From Methylopila capsulata (GTDB lineage Bacteria > Pseudomonadota > Alphaproteobacteria > Rhizobiales > Methylopilaceae), in NCBI RefSeq assembly GCF_016907975.1, contig NZ_JAFBCY010000001.1, forward strand, positions 806,001 to 870,000: a stretch of 64,000 nt of DNA, given 5' to 3'. This document shows, piece after piece, positions 19,368 to 33,237 of the stretch; the first letter of the stretch is position 1, and each line of letters begins with the position of its first letter. The notes under the pieces are model-generated. The model searched no databases and was not told the DNA's origin. It worked only from the letters and a program-made list of their open reading frames with translations. The position numbers were made by a program, and so were the translations under genes.

Positions 19368-20837
19368 CTACTTCGCCCCGAACAGCGCCTTGGCGTCCTT
19401 CAGCAGCGCCGCGCGGGAGTCGTCGCGCGCGTAGAACATGTGGCCGCCGGCATAGACCACGAGCTTCACGCGCTCGGGGTCGCCGAACGCCGGCAGCTGA
19501 TCCAGCACGATCTTGGATTCCATGTAGGGCGTGACGAGATCCGTCGCGCCGTGCGCCACCAGAACCTTGAGCTTGGGATCGAGCGCGAGCGCCTCGCGCA
19601 GGGCGCTGGTGGATTGCGGAAGCGACTGGCCCGAGCCCCATTTCCAGCCTCTGTTCACGTCGGAGGCGAGCAGCTCGTAGCGGCGGTCGACCCGGAAGCC
19701 GAGGTCGCGGGCGTAGAAGTCGACCGCCGCGCGCGTGAGTGGGGCGAGCGCGCCGTCGAGCACCGGATCCTCCCACTGCGCCCGCGCAGATGACGGGAAG
19801 GGATCGAACGCGGTGACGTTGGCGTCGTAGAGCGAGCCGACCCTGCCCTCGTCCCGCCGCGACTCGCGGGCGAAGGTCTGGATGTCGACCCGCCCGCCGA
19901 GGCGCTTCACGAAGGCGCGGTCGAGGCCGGTGAACTCCGCGACGCGGGCGGACAGTCGGTCGACGGCCTCGGCGTCGCGCGGGCCCTTCATCAAATCGGC
20001 GAGGAATTCGCCGGTGGCGTAGGCCTCGACGTCGGCGAGGTCTGCGCGTTCCACCGGCCCCTTGCGCGCGCGGACGCTCGCGGCGAGCGACGGCAGCGCC
20101 GAAACCCACGGCATCGGCGACGACCCCTCGCCGTCGCGGATCGCGAAATCCAGCACCGGCGAGATCGCGACGAGCCCGCGCACGCCGACGCCGTCGCGGG
20201 ACTGGAGCTGGCGAGCGATGCGCGGCACGCGGAAGCCGCCGTAGCTCTCGCCCACGAGATAGACTGGCGACGTCAGGCGGTTGCGCCGGGCGAGGTGCTT
20301 GGCGACGACCCGCGACAGCGTGTCGACGTCGCTCTCGACGCCCCAGAAATCCTTGGCGTCGTTGCTCCCAACCGCCCGGCTGTAGCCGGTGCCGACCGGG
20401 TCCACGAACACGAGATCGGTGAAGCCGAGCCAGGTCTCGGCGTTGTCGACGAGGTGCGGCAGGTCGGAAGGCGTCGTCCCCTCGGCGCCGAACGGCATGC
20501 GCTTCGGGCCGATCGCACCGAAGTTGAGGAAGGCGGAGGCCGCGCCCGGTCCGCCGTTGAAGGCGTAGGTGATGGGCCGCGTCTTCGCGTCCGTCCGGTC
20601 GAGCAGGTAGGAGGTCACGACGACCTCGGCGACCTTTTCGCCCTTGGGGTCGTAGAGCGGCACCGCCTCGACGCGCACGTTGTAGGCGAGCGTGCCGTCC
20701 GCCGTGACGGCGGTCTCCCGCTGCGTCGCCTCGGCCGGCAGGGCGACGGGGTTCGGCGCCTTCTCCTGCGCGCCGGCTGGAGCGAGGGAGCCGATCAGGA
20801 GCGCGGCGGCGGCGATGGAGATGATGCGGCTGGTCAT
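19368..20837 (-). CDS. S10 family serine carboxypeptidase-like peptidase, exported
   Basis: A 489-residue alpha/beta-hydrolase of peptidase family S10. A signal peptide occupies residues 1-23 (cleavage after APAGA). The oxyanion motif FNGGPGAAS is at residues 93-101, the nucleophile is Ser198 in GESYGG, and the later Asp (HGATDLVTP) and His (YAGGHMFY) complete the triad. Bacterial members are common in Hyphomicrobiales and probably trim peptides in the periplasm; physiological substrates are unknown. It converges with the YeeE-like gene and has no operon partner. Confidence 0.9.
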   Translation of the reverse strand: MTSRIISIAAAALLIGSLAPAGAQEKAPNPVALPAEATQRETAVTADGTLAYNVRVEAVPLYDPKGEKVAEVVVTSYLLDRTDAKTRPITYAFNGGPGAASAFLNFGAIGPKRMPFGAEGTTPSDLPHLVDNAETWLGFTDLVFVDPVGTGYSRAVGSNDAKDFWGVESDVDTLSRVVAKHLARRNRLTSPVYLVGESYGGFRVPRIARQLQSRDGVGVRGLVAISPVLDFAIRDGEGSSPMPWVSALPSLAASVRARKGPVERADLADVEAYATGEFLADLMKGPRDAEAVDRLSARVAEFTGLDRAFVKRLGGRVDIQTFARESRRDEGRVGSLYDANVTAFDPFPSSARAQWEDPVLDGALAPLTRAAVDFYARDLGFRVDRRYELLASDVNRGWKWGSGQSLPQSTSALREALALDPKLKVLVAHGATDLVTPYMESKIVLDQLPAFGDPERVKLVVYAGGHMFYARDDSRAALLKDAKALFGAK

Positions 20838-20882
20838 TGCGCTGACATGGGGCGCCGCGCGTCCGAGGGAAGTTCACATTCC

Positions 20883-21181
20883 CTAGAGTCCGAATGCTCG
20901 CAGCGCGACGACCGTCACGACGCCGACCGCGATGACGCCGAGCAGCGGCAGCCGCGTCGCGGCCAGAGCGGCGGCCAGCGCCGCGATGGTCTCCGCCCCG
21001 CCGGTCGCGAGCGCGGAGGGGGCGATCAGCGCGACCAGCACCGCCGGCGGCACCGCGTTGAACGCCGCCTGCGCCCGAGGGCTGAGCTTGAGACGTCCGC
21101 CGAGCAGCACGCCCGAGATCCGCGTCGCGTAGGTGATCGACGCCATCACGAGGATGGCGAGCAGAGTCCAGGGATCGACGC

Positions 21182-21185
<4 letters not shown>
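20883..21185 (-). CDS. azlD: AzlD-type branched-chain amino acid exporter subunit
   Basis: A 100-residue protein with four hydrophobic segments and the AzlD hallmark ITYATRISGVLLGGR (residues 17-31) and FNAVPPAVLVALIAP. AzlD is the small partner of AzlC in branched-chain amino acid (and analogue) efflux. Its ATG overlaps the azlC stop (ATGA). The open frame extends upstream through azlC, but only the part from 21185 is real. Confidence 0.93.
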
Positions 21186-25691
<4,506 letters not shown>

Positions 25692-25722
25692 GGGCCCTCC
25701 CGTGCGGGCGCGGCGGCCCGCG

Positions 25723-26592
25723 TCAGCCCACGACGCCCCGGAACGCGCGGCTGATCCAGGAGCCGGAGTTCTCCTGCGGCGTCAGCCCGCCGTTCGTCAC
25801 CAGCGCATAGCTCTTCTGGTACCACTCGCTGTCCGGGAAGTTGTGGCCCAGGATCGCGGCGGCGGTCTGCGCCTCGCCGGTGATGCCGAGCGCCATGTAG
25901 GCCTCGGTCAGGCGGAACAGCGCCTCTTCGATGTGGCGGGTCTGCTGGTACTGGCTGACGACGACGCGGAAGCGGTTGATCGCGCCGGTGTAGTCGCGGC
26001 GGGCGAGATAGAAGCGCCCGATCTGCATCTCCTTGCCGGCGAGCTGGTCGCGGGCGATCAGGATGCGCTTCTTCGATTCGGTCGCGTACTCGCTCTCCGG
26101 CCAGCGGCGCACGACCTCGTCGAAGGTCGCGAGCGCCTTGCGGGTGCGCTCCTGGTCGCGGCTGACGTCGGGCACTTCGTTGTAATAGGACATCGCCACC
26201 AGGTACTGCGCATAGGCCGCGTCCTGGCTGGTCGGGTGCAGCTGGACGTAGCGCGTGCCGCTGGTGATGGCTTCGGAATAGTTGCCGGAGCGGTAGTTCG
26301 CGAAGGTGGTCATCAAGATCGCCTTGCGGCCCCAGTCGGTATAGGGGTGCTGGCGGTCGACCTCGGCGAACTTCTTCTTCGCGGCGTCGTAGGAGCCGGC
26401 GTTCAGATTGGCCAGGCCCTCGTTGTAGAGCTTGTCCGCCGGTTCGTCGGGCGCGAGCACGTCCTTGTCCGACGCAAAATAGGAGCAGCCCGCCATCGGC
26501 AGAACGGCGGGCGCCGCAAGCGCGAGCACCAGAGCGAATCGAAAGCCCCGACGGCGCGCGAACGGAGTGGCGGAAGACGTACGCATGACCAT
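25723..26592 (-). CDS. bamD: Outer membrane protein assembly factor BamD (lipoprotein)
   Basis: A 289-residue lipoprotein of the BAM complex, which inserts beta-barrel proteins into the outer membrane. The lipobox LPMAGC places the acylated cysteine at residue 36. Tetratricopeptide repeats follow (LYNEGLANLNAGSYDAAKK, YRSGNYSEAITSGTRYVQL, ARRDYTGAINRFRVVVSQY). The start at 26592 has GAGG six bases upstream; an ATG two codons later is an alternative. The open frame continues upstream into lpxC on the same strand, but that is a shadow. It lies between lpxC and recN. Confidence 0.95.
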   Translation of the reverse strand: MVMRTSSATPFARRRGFRFALVLALAAPAVLPMAGCSYFASDKDVLAPDEPADKLYNEGLANLNAGSYDAAKKKFAEVDRQHPYTDWGRKAILMTTFANYRSGNYSEAITSGTRYVQLHPTSQDAAYAQYLVAMSYYNEVPDVSRDQERTRKALATFDEVVRRWPESEYATESKKRILIARDQLAGKEMQIGRFYLARRDYTGAINRFRVVVSQYQQTRHIEEALFRLTEAYMALGITGEAQTAAAILGHNFPDSEWYQKSYALVTNGGLTPQENSGSWISRAFRGVVG

Positions 26593-26762
26593 CGCGAGCC
26601 TCGTGAACGCTGAATTCGACGGTGGTTCCCCGATGACCGGACGCTTGAGCGTCGCGGCCGGCGCCGCGTGGTGAACGCGACTCCGCCGCCGTCTATAGCC
26701 GAAAGGGATCGGACGCGCCAACGTGCAAGCGGCCGGCGCGCGTTTCCGCCGCCGGCGCGCCG

Positions 26763-27716
26763 TCAGTCGACCCGCGGGCCGAACGCCGGAACGGCGCTGG
26801 CGAGCGGAGCGGCGGCGTGCCGCGGCTCGCGCTGCTCGCGGCGAACGGGCGCCTCCTCGACGATCGCATAGGCCGAGGGATCCGCCAGCAGAGCGCCGAG
26901 CACGGCGCCGTTCAGCTTGTGGCCGCCGCAGAACGAGGTGAAGCGGCCGACGAGCGGCAGGCCGGACAGCGCCAGGTCGCCGACGGCGTCCAGCGCCTTG
27001 TGGCGCACGAACTCGTCCACGAAGCGCAGGCCCTCGGGGTTCAGCACCCGGTCGTCGCCCAGCACGACCGTGTTCTCCATCGAGGAGCCGCGGGCGAAGC
27101 CGGCCGCCCACAGGCGCTCCACGTCCTTCAGGAAGCCGAAGGTGCGCGCGGCCGCGATCTCCTCGCGGAAGACCTGCGGCGTGAGCTCGAAGCGGATCTG
27201 CTGGCGGCCGATCAGGTCGGACGCGAAATCGATGGTGACGTCCATGTGGAAACCGGACGGCGCGGGCGCGAGCTCGGCGTAGCCGCGGCCCTGCTCGACG
27301 CGGACCGGCTTCAGAATCTTGAGCATCCGGCGCGGCGCCGAGAGCTTGCGCAGGCCGACCGCCTCGATCGCCTCCACGAACGGGCGCGACGAGCCGTCGA
27401 CGATCGCCACTTCCGGGCCGTCGAGGCAGACGCGGGCGTTGTCGACGCCGAGCGCGCGCAATGCCGCCATCAGGTGCTCGATGGTCGAGACGCTCGCGCC
27501 GTCGGCGTCGCCCAGCACGGTCTGCAGCTCCGTCGCCTTCACCAGATCGTGGCGCGCGGGAATCTCGTGCTCGTCGCCGTCCACGGTCGCGCGGACGAAG
27601 ACGATGCCCGTCCCGGCGTCGCCTGGCTCCAGCGTCATGACGACCGGCGCGCCGGAATGGACGCCGACGCCGTCGACGACGGCCGTTCCTGCAAGCGTGG
27701 TCTGGTGCGCAAACAT
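26763..27716 (-). CDS. lpxC: UDP-3-O-acyl-N-acetylglucosamine deacetylase
   Basis: A 317-residue zinc amidase catalysing the committed step of lipid A synthesis. A zinc histidine is His81 in STIEHLMAAL; the second site is in FVDEFVRHKALDAVGDL. The N-terminus QTTLAGTAVVDGVGVHSG and the catalytic Glu in the same first motif are canonical. The start at 27716 was chosen because the upstream in-frame part is basic and non-homologous. The gene presumably has its own promoter in the AT-rich region 27840-27910 upstream, after the ftsZ terminator. Confidence 0.96.
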   Translation of the reverse strand: MFAHQTTLAGTAVVDGVGVHSGAPVVMTLEPGDAGTGIVFVRATVDGDEHEIPARHDLVKATELQTVLGDADGASVSTIEHLMAALRALGVDNARVCLDGPEVAIVDGSSRPFVEAIEAVGLRKLSAPRRMLKILKPVRVEQGRGYAELAPAPSGFHMDVTIDFASDLIGRQQIRFELTPQVFREEIAAARTFGFLKDVERLWAAGFARGSSMENTVVLGDDRVLNPEGLRFVDEFVRHKALDAVGDLALSGLPLVGRFTSFCGGHKLNGAVLGALLADPSAYAIVEEAPVRREQREPRHAAAPLASAVPAFGPRVD

Positions 27717-27925
27717 CAACTCGAACCTCGAAATCCCGACGGCTCGGCTCGGAGCCCGTCGTATCGGCGCGTTCGTCACGCGCGAACGACCGGAACGCTG
27801 TCCGGCCTTCTTGATGCGCTGCAAACTAGGTCGGCGACCGGGGGATCCCAAATCAAGGTTCTTTACGCTTTGTAACAGGCGTACACTTCTGAAGTTGTTA
27901 ACGAAAATGGGTCTTCGAGCGGGCT
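27717..27925 (-). promoter_or_regulatory. Probable lpxC promoter region
   Basis: Between the ftsZ terminator and lpxC is a gap whose upstream part (about 27850-27912) is distinctly AT-rich, including GTTAAC and AAATCAAGG motifs. It is the likely promoter of the lpxC-bamD-recN-ligA-azlCD run. A precise -35/-10 pair could not be fixed. Confidence 0.4.
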
Positions 27926-27964
27926 TGAAAAGCCGACGGCCCGGACCGTGAGGTCCGAGCCGTC
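27926..27964 (-). terminator. Terminator after ftsZ, end of the dcw transcript
   Basis: On the minus strand GACGGCTCGGACC and GGTCCGGGCCGTC form a 13-bp stem with one G-T wobble and a TCAC loop, followed by GGCTTTTC. It lies 30 bases after the ftsZ stop codon. Confidence 0.7.
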
Positions 27965-27993
27965 GAGTCGTGTCGAGCCTTGAGGCCCGAGCG

Positions 27994-29682
27994 TCAGTTC
28001 GCCTGGCGGCGAAGGAACGCCGGGATCTCGAGCTGGTCGTCCTCGAGGCCGCGGGGGTGCTGCTGCGAGGGGGCGCGGCCCTGGGCGTCGAGGCCGCCCT
28101 GTGCGGGACGGTAGGCCGGAGCCTGGGGCCGGCGCTGGTCCGGCTGGACCGGCGCCGGACGCTGCGCCTGGACCGGCTGCACGGGGGCCGGATGGTGCGC
28201 CGGGGCGTCCTCGTCCTCGTGGTGGCGGCCGAGGCCGTTCGCGAGGCGCTGCAGCAGGGTCATGCGCTTGCGGTCCGGAGCGGGCTCGGGAGCCTGCTCG
28301 CGGCTGGCGCGGATCTGCGCCTGGGCCGGCAGCGGGAGGTCTTCGATCCGCGGCATGCGGGGGGCGCGGGCGGCGCGCTCGGCCTGCGGCGGGATGAAGG
28401 CGTGCTCGTGCTGGTCGTCCTCGTAGGCCGCAGGGGCGGCGTGCTGGGGCTCGGCCAGCGGAGCCTTCGGCGCGGCGGGACGGATGGTGACGTCCTCGAT
28501 CGCGGCGATGGCCTGCTGCTCGTAGTGCGCCTCGTAAGCCGGCTCATGCTGTTCGGGAGCCGGCGCCGGGGCCGCGTGCTGGACCGGCTGGGTCGGCGCG
28601 CGGAAGGTCGGGAGCGTCTGCGGTTCGGGCGAACGGGTCGCCGGAGCCGGCTGCTTAAAACGGTTGGTGAGCTCCGCGATGCGCTGCTCGGCCGGGCTGG
28701 TCTGGCCCGCCTCCATGATGTGGTCGATGCCGGTGGCGACGACCGACACGCGGATGATGCCTTCCAGGCTCTCGTCGAAGGTCGCGCCGAGGATGATGTT
28801 GGCTTCCGAGTCCACCTCCTCGCGGATGCGGGTGGCCGCCTCGTCGACTTCGTACAGCGTCAGGTCGTTGCCGCCGGTGATCGAGATCAGCAGGCCGCGG
28901 GCGCCCTTCATGGAGACGTCGTCGAGCAGCGGGTTGGCGATCGCCGCCTCCGCCGCCTGGACCGCGCGCTTGTCGCCCGAGGCCTCGCCCGTGCCCATCA
29001 TCGCCTTGCCCATCTCGCGCATGATCGCGCGGACGTCGGCGAAGTCGAGGTTGATCAGGCCTTCCTTGACCATCAGGTCGGTGATGCAGGCGACGCCCGA
29101 GTAGAGCACCTGGTCCGCCATGGCGAAGGCGTCGGCGAAGGTGGTGCGCTCGTTCGCGACCCGGAACAGGTTCTGGTTGGGGATGACGATGAGGGTGTCG
29201 ACCGCCTTCTGCAGTTCCTCGATGCCGGCTTCCGCCGTCTTCATCCGGCGCTGGCCTTCGAAGTGGAACGGCTTGGTCACGACGCCGACGGTCAGGATGC
29301 CGGCCTCGCGGGCGGCGCGGGCCACGACCGGGGCGGAGCCCGTGCCGGTGCCGCCGCCCATGCCGGCGGTGATGAACGCCATGTGCGCGCCCGACAGGTG
29401 ATCGCGGATCTCGTCGATCACCTCCTCGGCGGCCGCGCGGCCCACCTCAGGCTGGGAGCCGGCGCCGAGACCCTCGGTGACCTGCACGCCCATCTGGATG
29501 ATGCGCTCGGCCTTCGACAGGGTCAGCGCCTGCGCGTCGGTGTTCGCGACCACGAAGTCGACGCCCACGAGGCCGGCCTCGATCATGTTGTTCACGGCGT
29601 TGCCGCCGGCGCCGCCGACGCCGAACACGGTGATCCGCGGCTTCAGTTCCCGGATGTCCGGCATCTTCAGGTTGATCGTCAT
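27994..29682 (-). CDS. ftsZ: Cell division GTPase FtsZ
   Basis: A 562-residue tubulin homologue that forms the division ring. The GTP-binding loop GGGTGTG is at residues 109-115 and the T7 catalytic loop [15 protein letters not shown] at about 210-224. After about residue 320 comes an unusually long linker rich in Pro, Gln, Ala and Glu, typical of alphaproteobacteria, ending with the conserved tail [11 protein letters not shown] (about 549-559) that binds FtsA and other partners. It lies 106 bases after ftsA. A terminator follows. Confidence 0.98.
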   Translation of the reverse strand: MTINLKMPDIRELKPRITVFGVGGAGGNAVNNMIEAGLVGVDFVVANTDAQALTLSKAERIIQMGVQVTEGLGAGSQPEVGRAAAEEVIDEIRDHLSGAHMAFITAGMGGGTGTGSAPVVARAAREAGILTVGVVTKPFHFEGQRRMKTAEAGIEELQKAVDTLIVIPNQNLFRVANERTTFADAFAMADQVLYSGVACITDLMVKEGLINLDFADVRAIMREMGKAMMGTGEASGDKRAVQAAEAAIANPLLDDVSMKGARGLLISITGGNDLTLYEVDEAATRIREEVDSEANIILGATFDESLEGIIRVSVVATGIDHIMEAGQTSPAEQRIAELTNRFKQPAPATRSPEPQTLPTFRAPTQPVQHAAPAPAPEQHEPAYEAHYEQQAIAAIEDVTIRPAAPKAPLAEPQHAAPAAYEDDQHEHAFIPPQAERAARAPRMPRIEDLPLPAQAQIRASREQAPEPAPDRKRMTLLQRLANGLGRHHEDEDAPAHHPAPVQPVQAQRPAPVQPDQRRPQAPAYRPAQGGLDAQGRAPSQQHPRGLEDDQLEIPAFLRRQAN

Positions 29683-29788
29683 CGCATGCCTCGTAGGTTG
29701 TCGCGCCGTCCCGGCGTTTGCCTGTCTTCACGTTCGGCGTTCGGGGGGCGCGCTCGCCCCATCTGCCCGTCGGTCGCCGATCCGACGG

Positions 29789-31114
29789 TCAGAAGCTCTC
29801 CTTCAGCCACCGCCCAACGCGGTGGATGTAAGTGTCCTTTGGCGCCGACCCGCCGCGGCGCATCCGCCGCGGATCGACGTGTTCGAGACCCGCAACCTGC
29901 GGGAAAACCAGAAGTCCGACCGGGCCCGCGAAGGCTGGCCCCTTGGCCGCCTCGGGCAGTCCGCGGGCGCCCAGCGGGCGGCCGATGCGGACGGGCCGGT
30001 CGAGAATGCGCCGCGCCAGATCGGGCAGCCCTGTCAGCTGGCACGCGCCGCCGGTGAGCACCACGCGGCGCGCTTCCGCCGCGTAGCCCGACGCCTTGAG
30101 GCGGTCGCGGACCAGCTCGAGGATCTCCTCCACCCGCGGCTTGACGATCTTCACGATCATCGACTTCGGCAGGTAGCTCGCGCCGTCGATCTCGTTCTCG
30201 CCGACCGGAGTGACCGCGATCTGCTCGCGCTCGTCAGCGAGCGCCGGAAACACGCTGGCATGCAGCGTCTTCAGCCGCTCCGCCTCGTCGAGGCTCGTCG
30301 AGAGCCCGCGGGCGAGGTCGAGGGTGACGTGATGCCCGCCGAGCGCCACCGCGTCCGAATGCACGAACTGCCCGCCCTTGAACACGGCGACCGAGGTGGT
30401 GCCGCCGCCCATGTCGACGAGCGTCACGCCCATCTCGGACTCGTCGTCGACGAGCGCCGCGAGGCCGGAGGCGTAAGGAGCGGCGACGATGGTCTCGACG
30501 TTCAGATGGCAGCGCTCGACGCACAGCATCAGGTTGCGCAGCGGCGCGCCTTCGGCCGTGACGATGTGCATGTCGACGCCGAGATGCTGGCCCACCATGC
30601 CGCGCGGATCGCGCACGCCGCGGGTCGCGTCCAGGCCGAAGCCGGTCGGGATCGAATGCACCACCGCGCGGTTGGGACGCACCGAATGGGCGCAGCCCGC
30701 CTGCAGCACGCGGCGGATGTCGCGGTCCTCCACCGGGTGGCCGGCGATCGGCACCTCGGCGTGGAAAGTCTCGGAGGCGAGCCGCCCGGCGGACACCGAC
30801 ACGATGACGCTCTCGATCTGGACGCCGGCCATGCGTTCGGCGGCGTCGACCGCGAGCCGGATCGCCTGCTCGGCGGCCTCCATGTCGACGATCTGGCCGG
30901 CCTTGACGCCGCGCGAGCGCTGGTGGCCGACGCCGATCAGCTCGACGAGATGCGAGCGGTCGGGCAGCGCGTCGCCGGCCTCGACCGGCTTCAGCCGCGC
31001 CACCAGGCACGCGATCTTGGAGGTGCCGACGTCGAGGACGGAGACCACCACAGCGCGACGCTGCGGCAGCGGCTTCATCTTCGGAACAACGCCGTAGGGG
31101 AACGCCTGACTCAT
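29789..31114 (-). CDS. ftsA: Cell division protein FtsA
   Basis: A 441-residue actin-like protein that tethers FtsZ to the membrane. The phosphate-binding loop VVVSVLDVGTSKIACLVAR (about 22-40), LVDMGGGTTSVAVFKGG and VLTGGACQLTGL are the actin-fold motifs. The C-terminal amphipathic tail (VGRWLKESF) is the membrane anchor. The start overlaps the ftsQ stop by four bases (ATGA). The 106-base gap to ftsZ could hold an additional ftsZ promoter. Confidence 0.97.
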   Translation of the reverse strand: MSQAFPYGVVPKMKPLPQRRAVVVSVLDVGTSKIACLVARLKPVEAGDALPDRSHLVELIGVGHQRSRGVKAGQIVDMEAAEQAIRLAVDAAERMAGVQIESVIVSVSAGRLASETFHAEVPIAGHPVEDRDIRRVLQAGCAHSVRPNRAVVHSIPTGFGLDATRGVRDPRGMVGQHLGVDMHIVTAEGAPLRNLMLCVERCHLNVETIVAAPYASGLAALVDDESEMGVTLVDMGGGTTSVAVFKGGQFVHSDAVALGGHHVTLDLARGLSTSLDEAERLKTLHASVFPALADEREQIAVTPVGENEIDGASYLPKSMIVKIVKPRVEEILELVRDRLKASGYAAEARRVVLTGGACQLTGLPDLARRILDRPVRIGRPLGARGLPEAAKGPAFAGPVGLLVFPQVAGLEHVDPRRMRRGGSAPKDTYIHRVGRWLKESF

Positions 31115-32142
31115 GTCGCTCCGGCCTTCTTACGCGCCTTCTCGGCGGCCTTTTCAGCCTCGGCCAGCTTGTCCGCCGCCTCGGGCGTCACCCGCACAAC
31201 GGTGCGGATGGGCGATCGAAGATCGACGATCGCAATGTCCTTGGAGAACAGATTGCGGGTGGCCTGAAGCGACTCGAGCCGGGCAAGCGCCTCGCGGAAG
31301 CCCGTCTCCGGCAGCTTCACCTCGACGCCCGACCGCAGCTTGAGATTCCAGCGCCGCTCGGCCACGAGCACCGCCGCGTAGGTCTCGGTCTTGATCTTCG
31401 GCGCGCCGTCCAGCGCGTCGAGCAGCGGCCGCGCGCGGAGGTTCGCGGAGGGTCCGACGACGAGCGGCAGATGGGCGAAGCGGGAATCCCGGAACTCGTC
31501 GATCGGCGTGCCGTCCTCGGCGAGGATCTGCACCTTGCCGTCGTGCTGCCACAGCGCGAACGGCTTACGCTCCACGAGGTGCACGGTGACCCGGTCGGGA
31601 TAGAGCTTGCGGACGGTCGCGTCCTGCACCAGCGGGTTCGCCATCAGCCGGTCGCGGGCCGCGCCCACGTCCAGGAACGGAAGCGCGGTGTTCTCGCCGA
31701 TGCCGAGCGCCAGCAGGACTTCGTCGTCGGTGAGCGCGCTCTGGCCTTCGGTCGCGACCGCGATAACGCGGAATCCGACGGCGTTGGCGACGGTGACGTG
31801 GAGGTTCTCGATCTCGCTGCGAACGGTCGGCCAATGGCCGCCGTCGATCATGCCGGTCACGCCGGTGGCGCCGAAGAACAGCACGGTGAGGGCGACGCCG
31901 AGACGGCGCCGGCGTGCGATCCGCTCGAGGCGGAAGCGCAGCGAGGTCATGCGGCTCGCGCCGATCACCTCGTCGACGTCGTCGAGGTCCGGCCGCGGCT
32001 GGCGCGCGTTCTCGCTCGCCGACCGCATGTTCGGGCCCGTCTTGAACACCCGGGTCCGGGGTGCGGCCGCTTCGCGACCGCCGCCGACCGGCGCCCTGAG
32101 GCGTCCGTCTAGCGTTCCAAGGAGGCGTCCTCCACTAGCCAT
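31111..32142 (-). CDS. ftsQ: Cell division protein FtsQ
   Basis: A 343-residue bitopic protein of the divisome. A cytoplasmic arm (1-80) is followed by a transmembrane helix (about 81-99), a POTRA domain (VNAVGFRVIAVATEGQ to TVRKLYPDRVTVHLVER) and a beta domain. The C-terminus is a lysine/alanine-rich helix. The start at 32142 lies inside the end of ddlB (34-base overlap); rhizobial FtsQ proteins usually begin with a similar GGR sequence, which supports it, though Met39 is an alternative. Confidence 0.94.
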   Translation of the reverse strand: MASGGRLLGTLDGRLRAPVGGGREAAAPRTRVFKTGPNMRSASENARQPRPDLDDVDEVIGASRMTSLRFRLERIARRRRLGVALTVLFFGATGVTGMIDGGHWPTVRSEIENLHVTVANAVGFRVIAVATEGQSALTDDEVLLALGIGENTALPFLDVGAARDRLMANPLVQDATVRKLYPDRVTVHLVERKPFALWQHDGKVQILAEDGTPIDEFRDSRFAHLPLVVGPSANLRARPLLDALDGAPKIKTETYAAVLVAERRWNLKLRSGVEVKLPETGFREALARLESLQATRNLFSKDIAIVDLRSPIRTVVRVTPEAADKLAEAEKAAEKARKKAGAT

Positions 32143-33029
32143 CGAACAAGCTCACCAAACCCTATGCCGGCATAAGCGGCGAGTTCCGGCACGAGCGACG
32201 TCTCCGTCATGCCGGGCTGCGTGTTCACTTCGAGGCAGACGAGCTCTCCCGTGCCGCCTTCGCGGTCGTCGAAACGGAAATCGGCCCGGCTTACTCCGCG
32301 GCACCCGAGAGCGTGGTGCGCCGCGAGAGCCAGTTTTCGGACCTCTTGGTAAACAAAGGGTGAAATTTTTGCCGGGAGGACGTGCTGCGAGCCGCCCTTG
32401 GCGTACTTGGCGTCGAAGTCGTACCAGGCGTCGCCGGGCACGATTTCGATCACCTCCAGCGCCTCGCCGTTCAGCACGGCGCAGGTAAGTTCTTTGCCCG
32501 CCACGAAATTTTCCGCGAGCAACAGCTCGCCGTGCTCCCAGTCCCCGCGGGTGAGCTCCTGCGGCGGATGGGCGTGATCTTCGTTAACGATTAGGACCCC
32601 GACCGACGATCCGCCGTCGACAGGCTTGAGGACGTAAGGAGGCGTTAAGACGTGCGACGCGGCGGCCTCTAAGCGTGTGACCACTTTGCCACGGGGCACG
32701 GAAACCCCCGCGGCCGCCATCACCGTCTTCGCGCGCTCCTTGTGCATGGCCAGCGAGGAGGCCAGCACGCCGGAGTGCGTGTAGGGGATCCCCATGATCT
32801 CCAGCAGGCCCTGGACGGTGCCGTCCTCGCCGAAGCGGCCGTGGAGCGCGTTGAAGCACACGTCCGGCTTCACCTTCGCGAGGACCTCGGCCAGATCGCG
32901 GCCGACGTCGATCGGCGTCACGCGGTAGCCCTCGCCTTCCAACGCCTTGGCGCAGGCCGCGCCCGACCAGAGCGACACCTGCCGCTCCGAGGACCAGCCT
33001 CCCATCAGGACGGCGACGTGTTTTGGCAT
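32109..33029 (-). CDS. ddlB: D-alanine-D-alanine ligase
   Basis: A 306-residue ATP-grasp ligase making the D-Ala-D-Ala dipeptide for MurF. It starts MPKHVAVLMGGWSSER; GRFGEDGTVQGLLEIMGIPY and KPVDGGSSVGV are family hallmarks, and LVCLEVNTQPGMTETSL supplies metal ligands. The start at 33029 is standard; a longer frame reaches into a repeat and is rejected. Several short stretches inside the gene (32335-32365, 32575-32700) use AT-rich codons such as TTA and CTA, unlike the neighbours. An 87-bp hairpin repeat lies just upstream. Confidence 0.96.
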   Translation of the reverse strand: MPKHVAVLMGGWSSERQVSLWSGAACAKALEGEGYRVTPIDVGRDLAEVLAKVKPDVCFNALHGRFGEDGTVQGLLEIMGIPYTHSGVLASSLAMHKERAKTVMAAAGVSVPRGKVVTRLEAAASHVLTPPYVLKPVDGGSSVGVLIVNEDHAHPPQELTRGDWEHGELLLAENFVAGKELTCAVLNGEALEVIEIVPGDAWYDFDAKYAKGGSQHVLPAKISPFVYQEVRKLALAAHHALGCRGVSRADFRFDDREGGTGELVCLEVNTQPGMTETSLVPELAAYAGIGFGELVRWLVEDASLER

Positions 33030-33101
33030 GGCGTTTCCCCGGAGGCGGTCGTCAGGCCGGACGGCCGAGGGCCGATCCGGAATCGTGGTCAGGATTAGGT
33101 T

Positions 33102-33188
33102 CGTCATGGTCCGGCTTGAGCGGACCATCCATCTCGGGCGTCGCGCTTAGCGTCCGAGATGGGTCCTCCGGTCAAGCCGGAGGACGAC
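33102..33188. repeat. 87-bp triple-hairpin repeat, copy A (between murB and ddlB)
   Basis: Inverse copy of the element also found at 58524-58610, 59008-59094 and 59161-59247. Its outer hairpins are ATGGTCCGG-CTTGA-type and TCCTCCGG-TCAAG-type with CCGG cores; the central one pairs CCATCTCGG with CCGAGATGG. It lies in the 208-base murB-ddlB gap and is the most diverged copy in its centre. Confidence 0.85.
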
Positions 33189-33237
33189 GACGCGCTTCAG
33201 GATCGCAGGTCAGCGTTCGACGGACATGGCGGCCGTC

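Noticed and set aside
26593-27111. Upstream extension of the bamD frame into lpxC
   Set aside because: It is a same-strand shadow of lpxC; the lipoprotein signal requires the start near 26592.
32575-32600. CtrA box in ddlB
   Set aside because: GTTAAC occurs but no second TTAA half-site at the required 7-base spacing was found.
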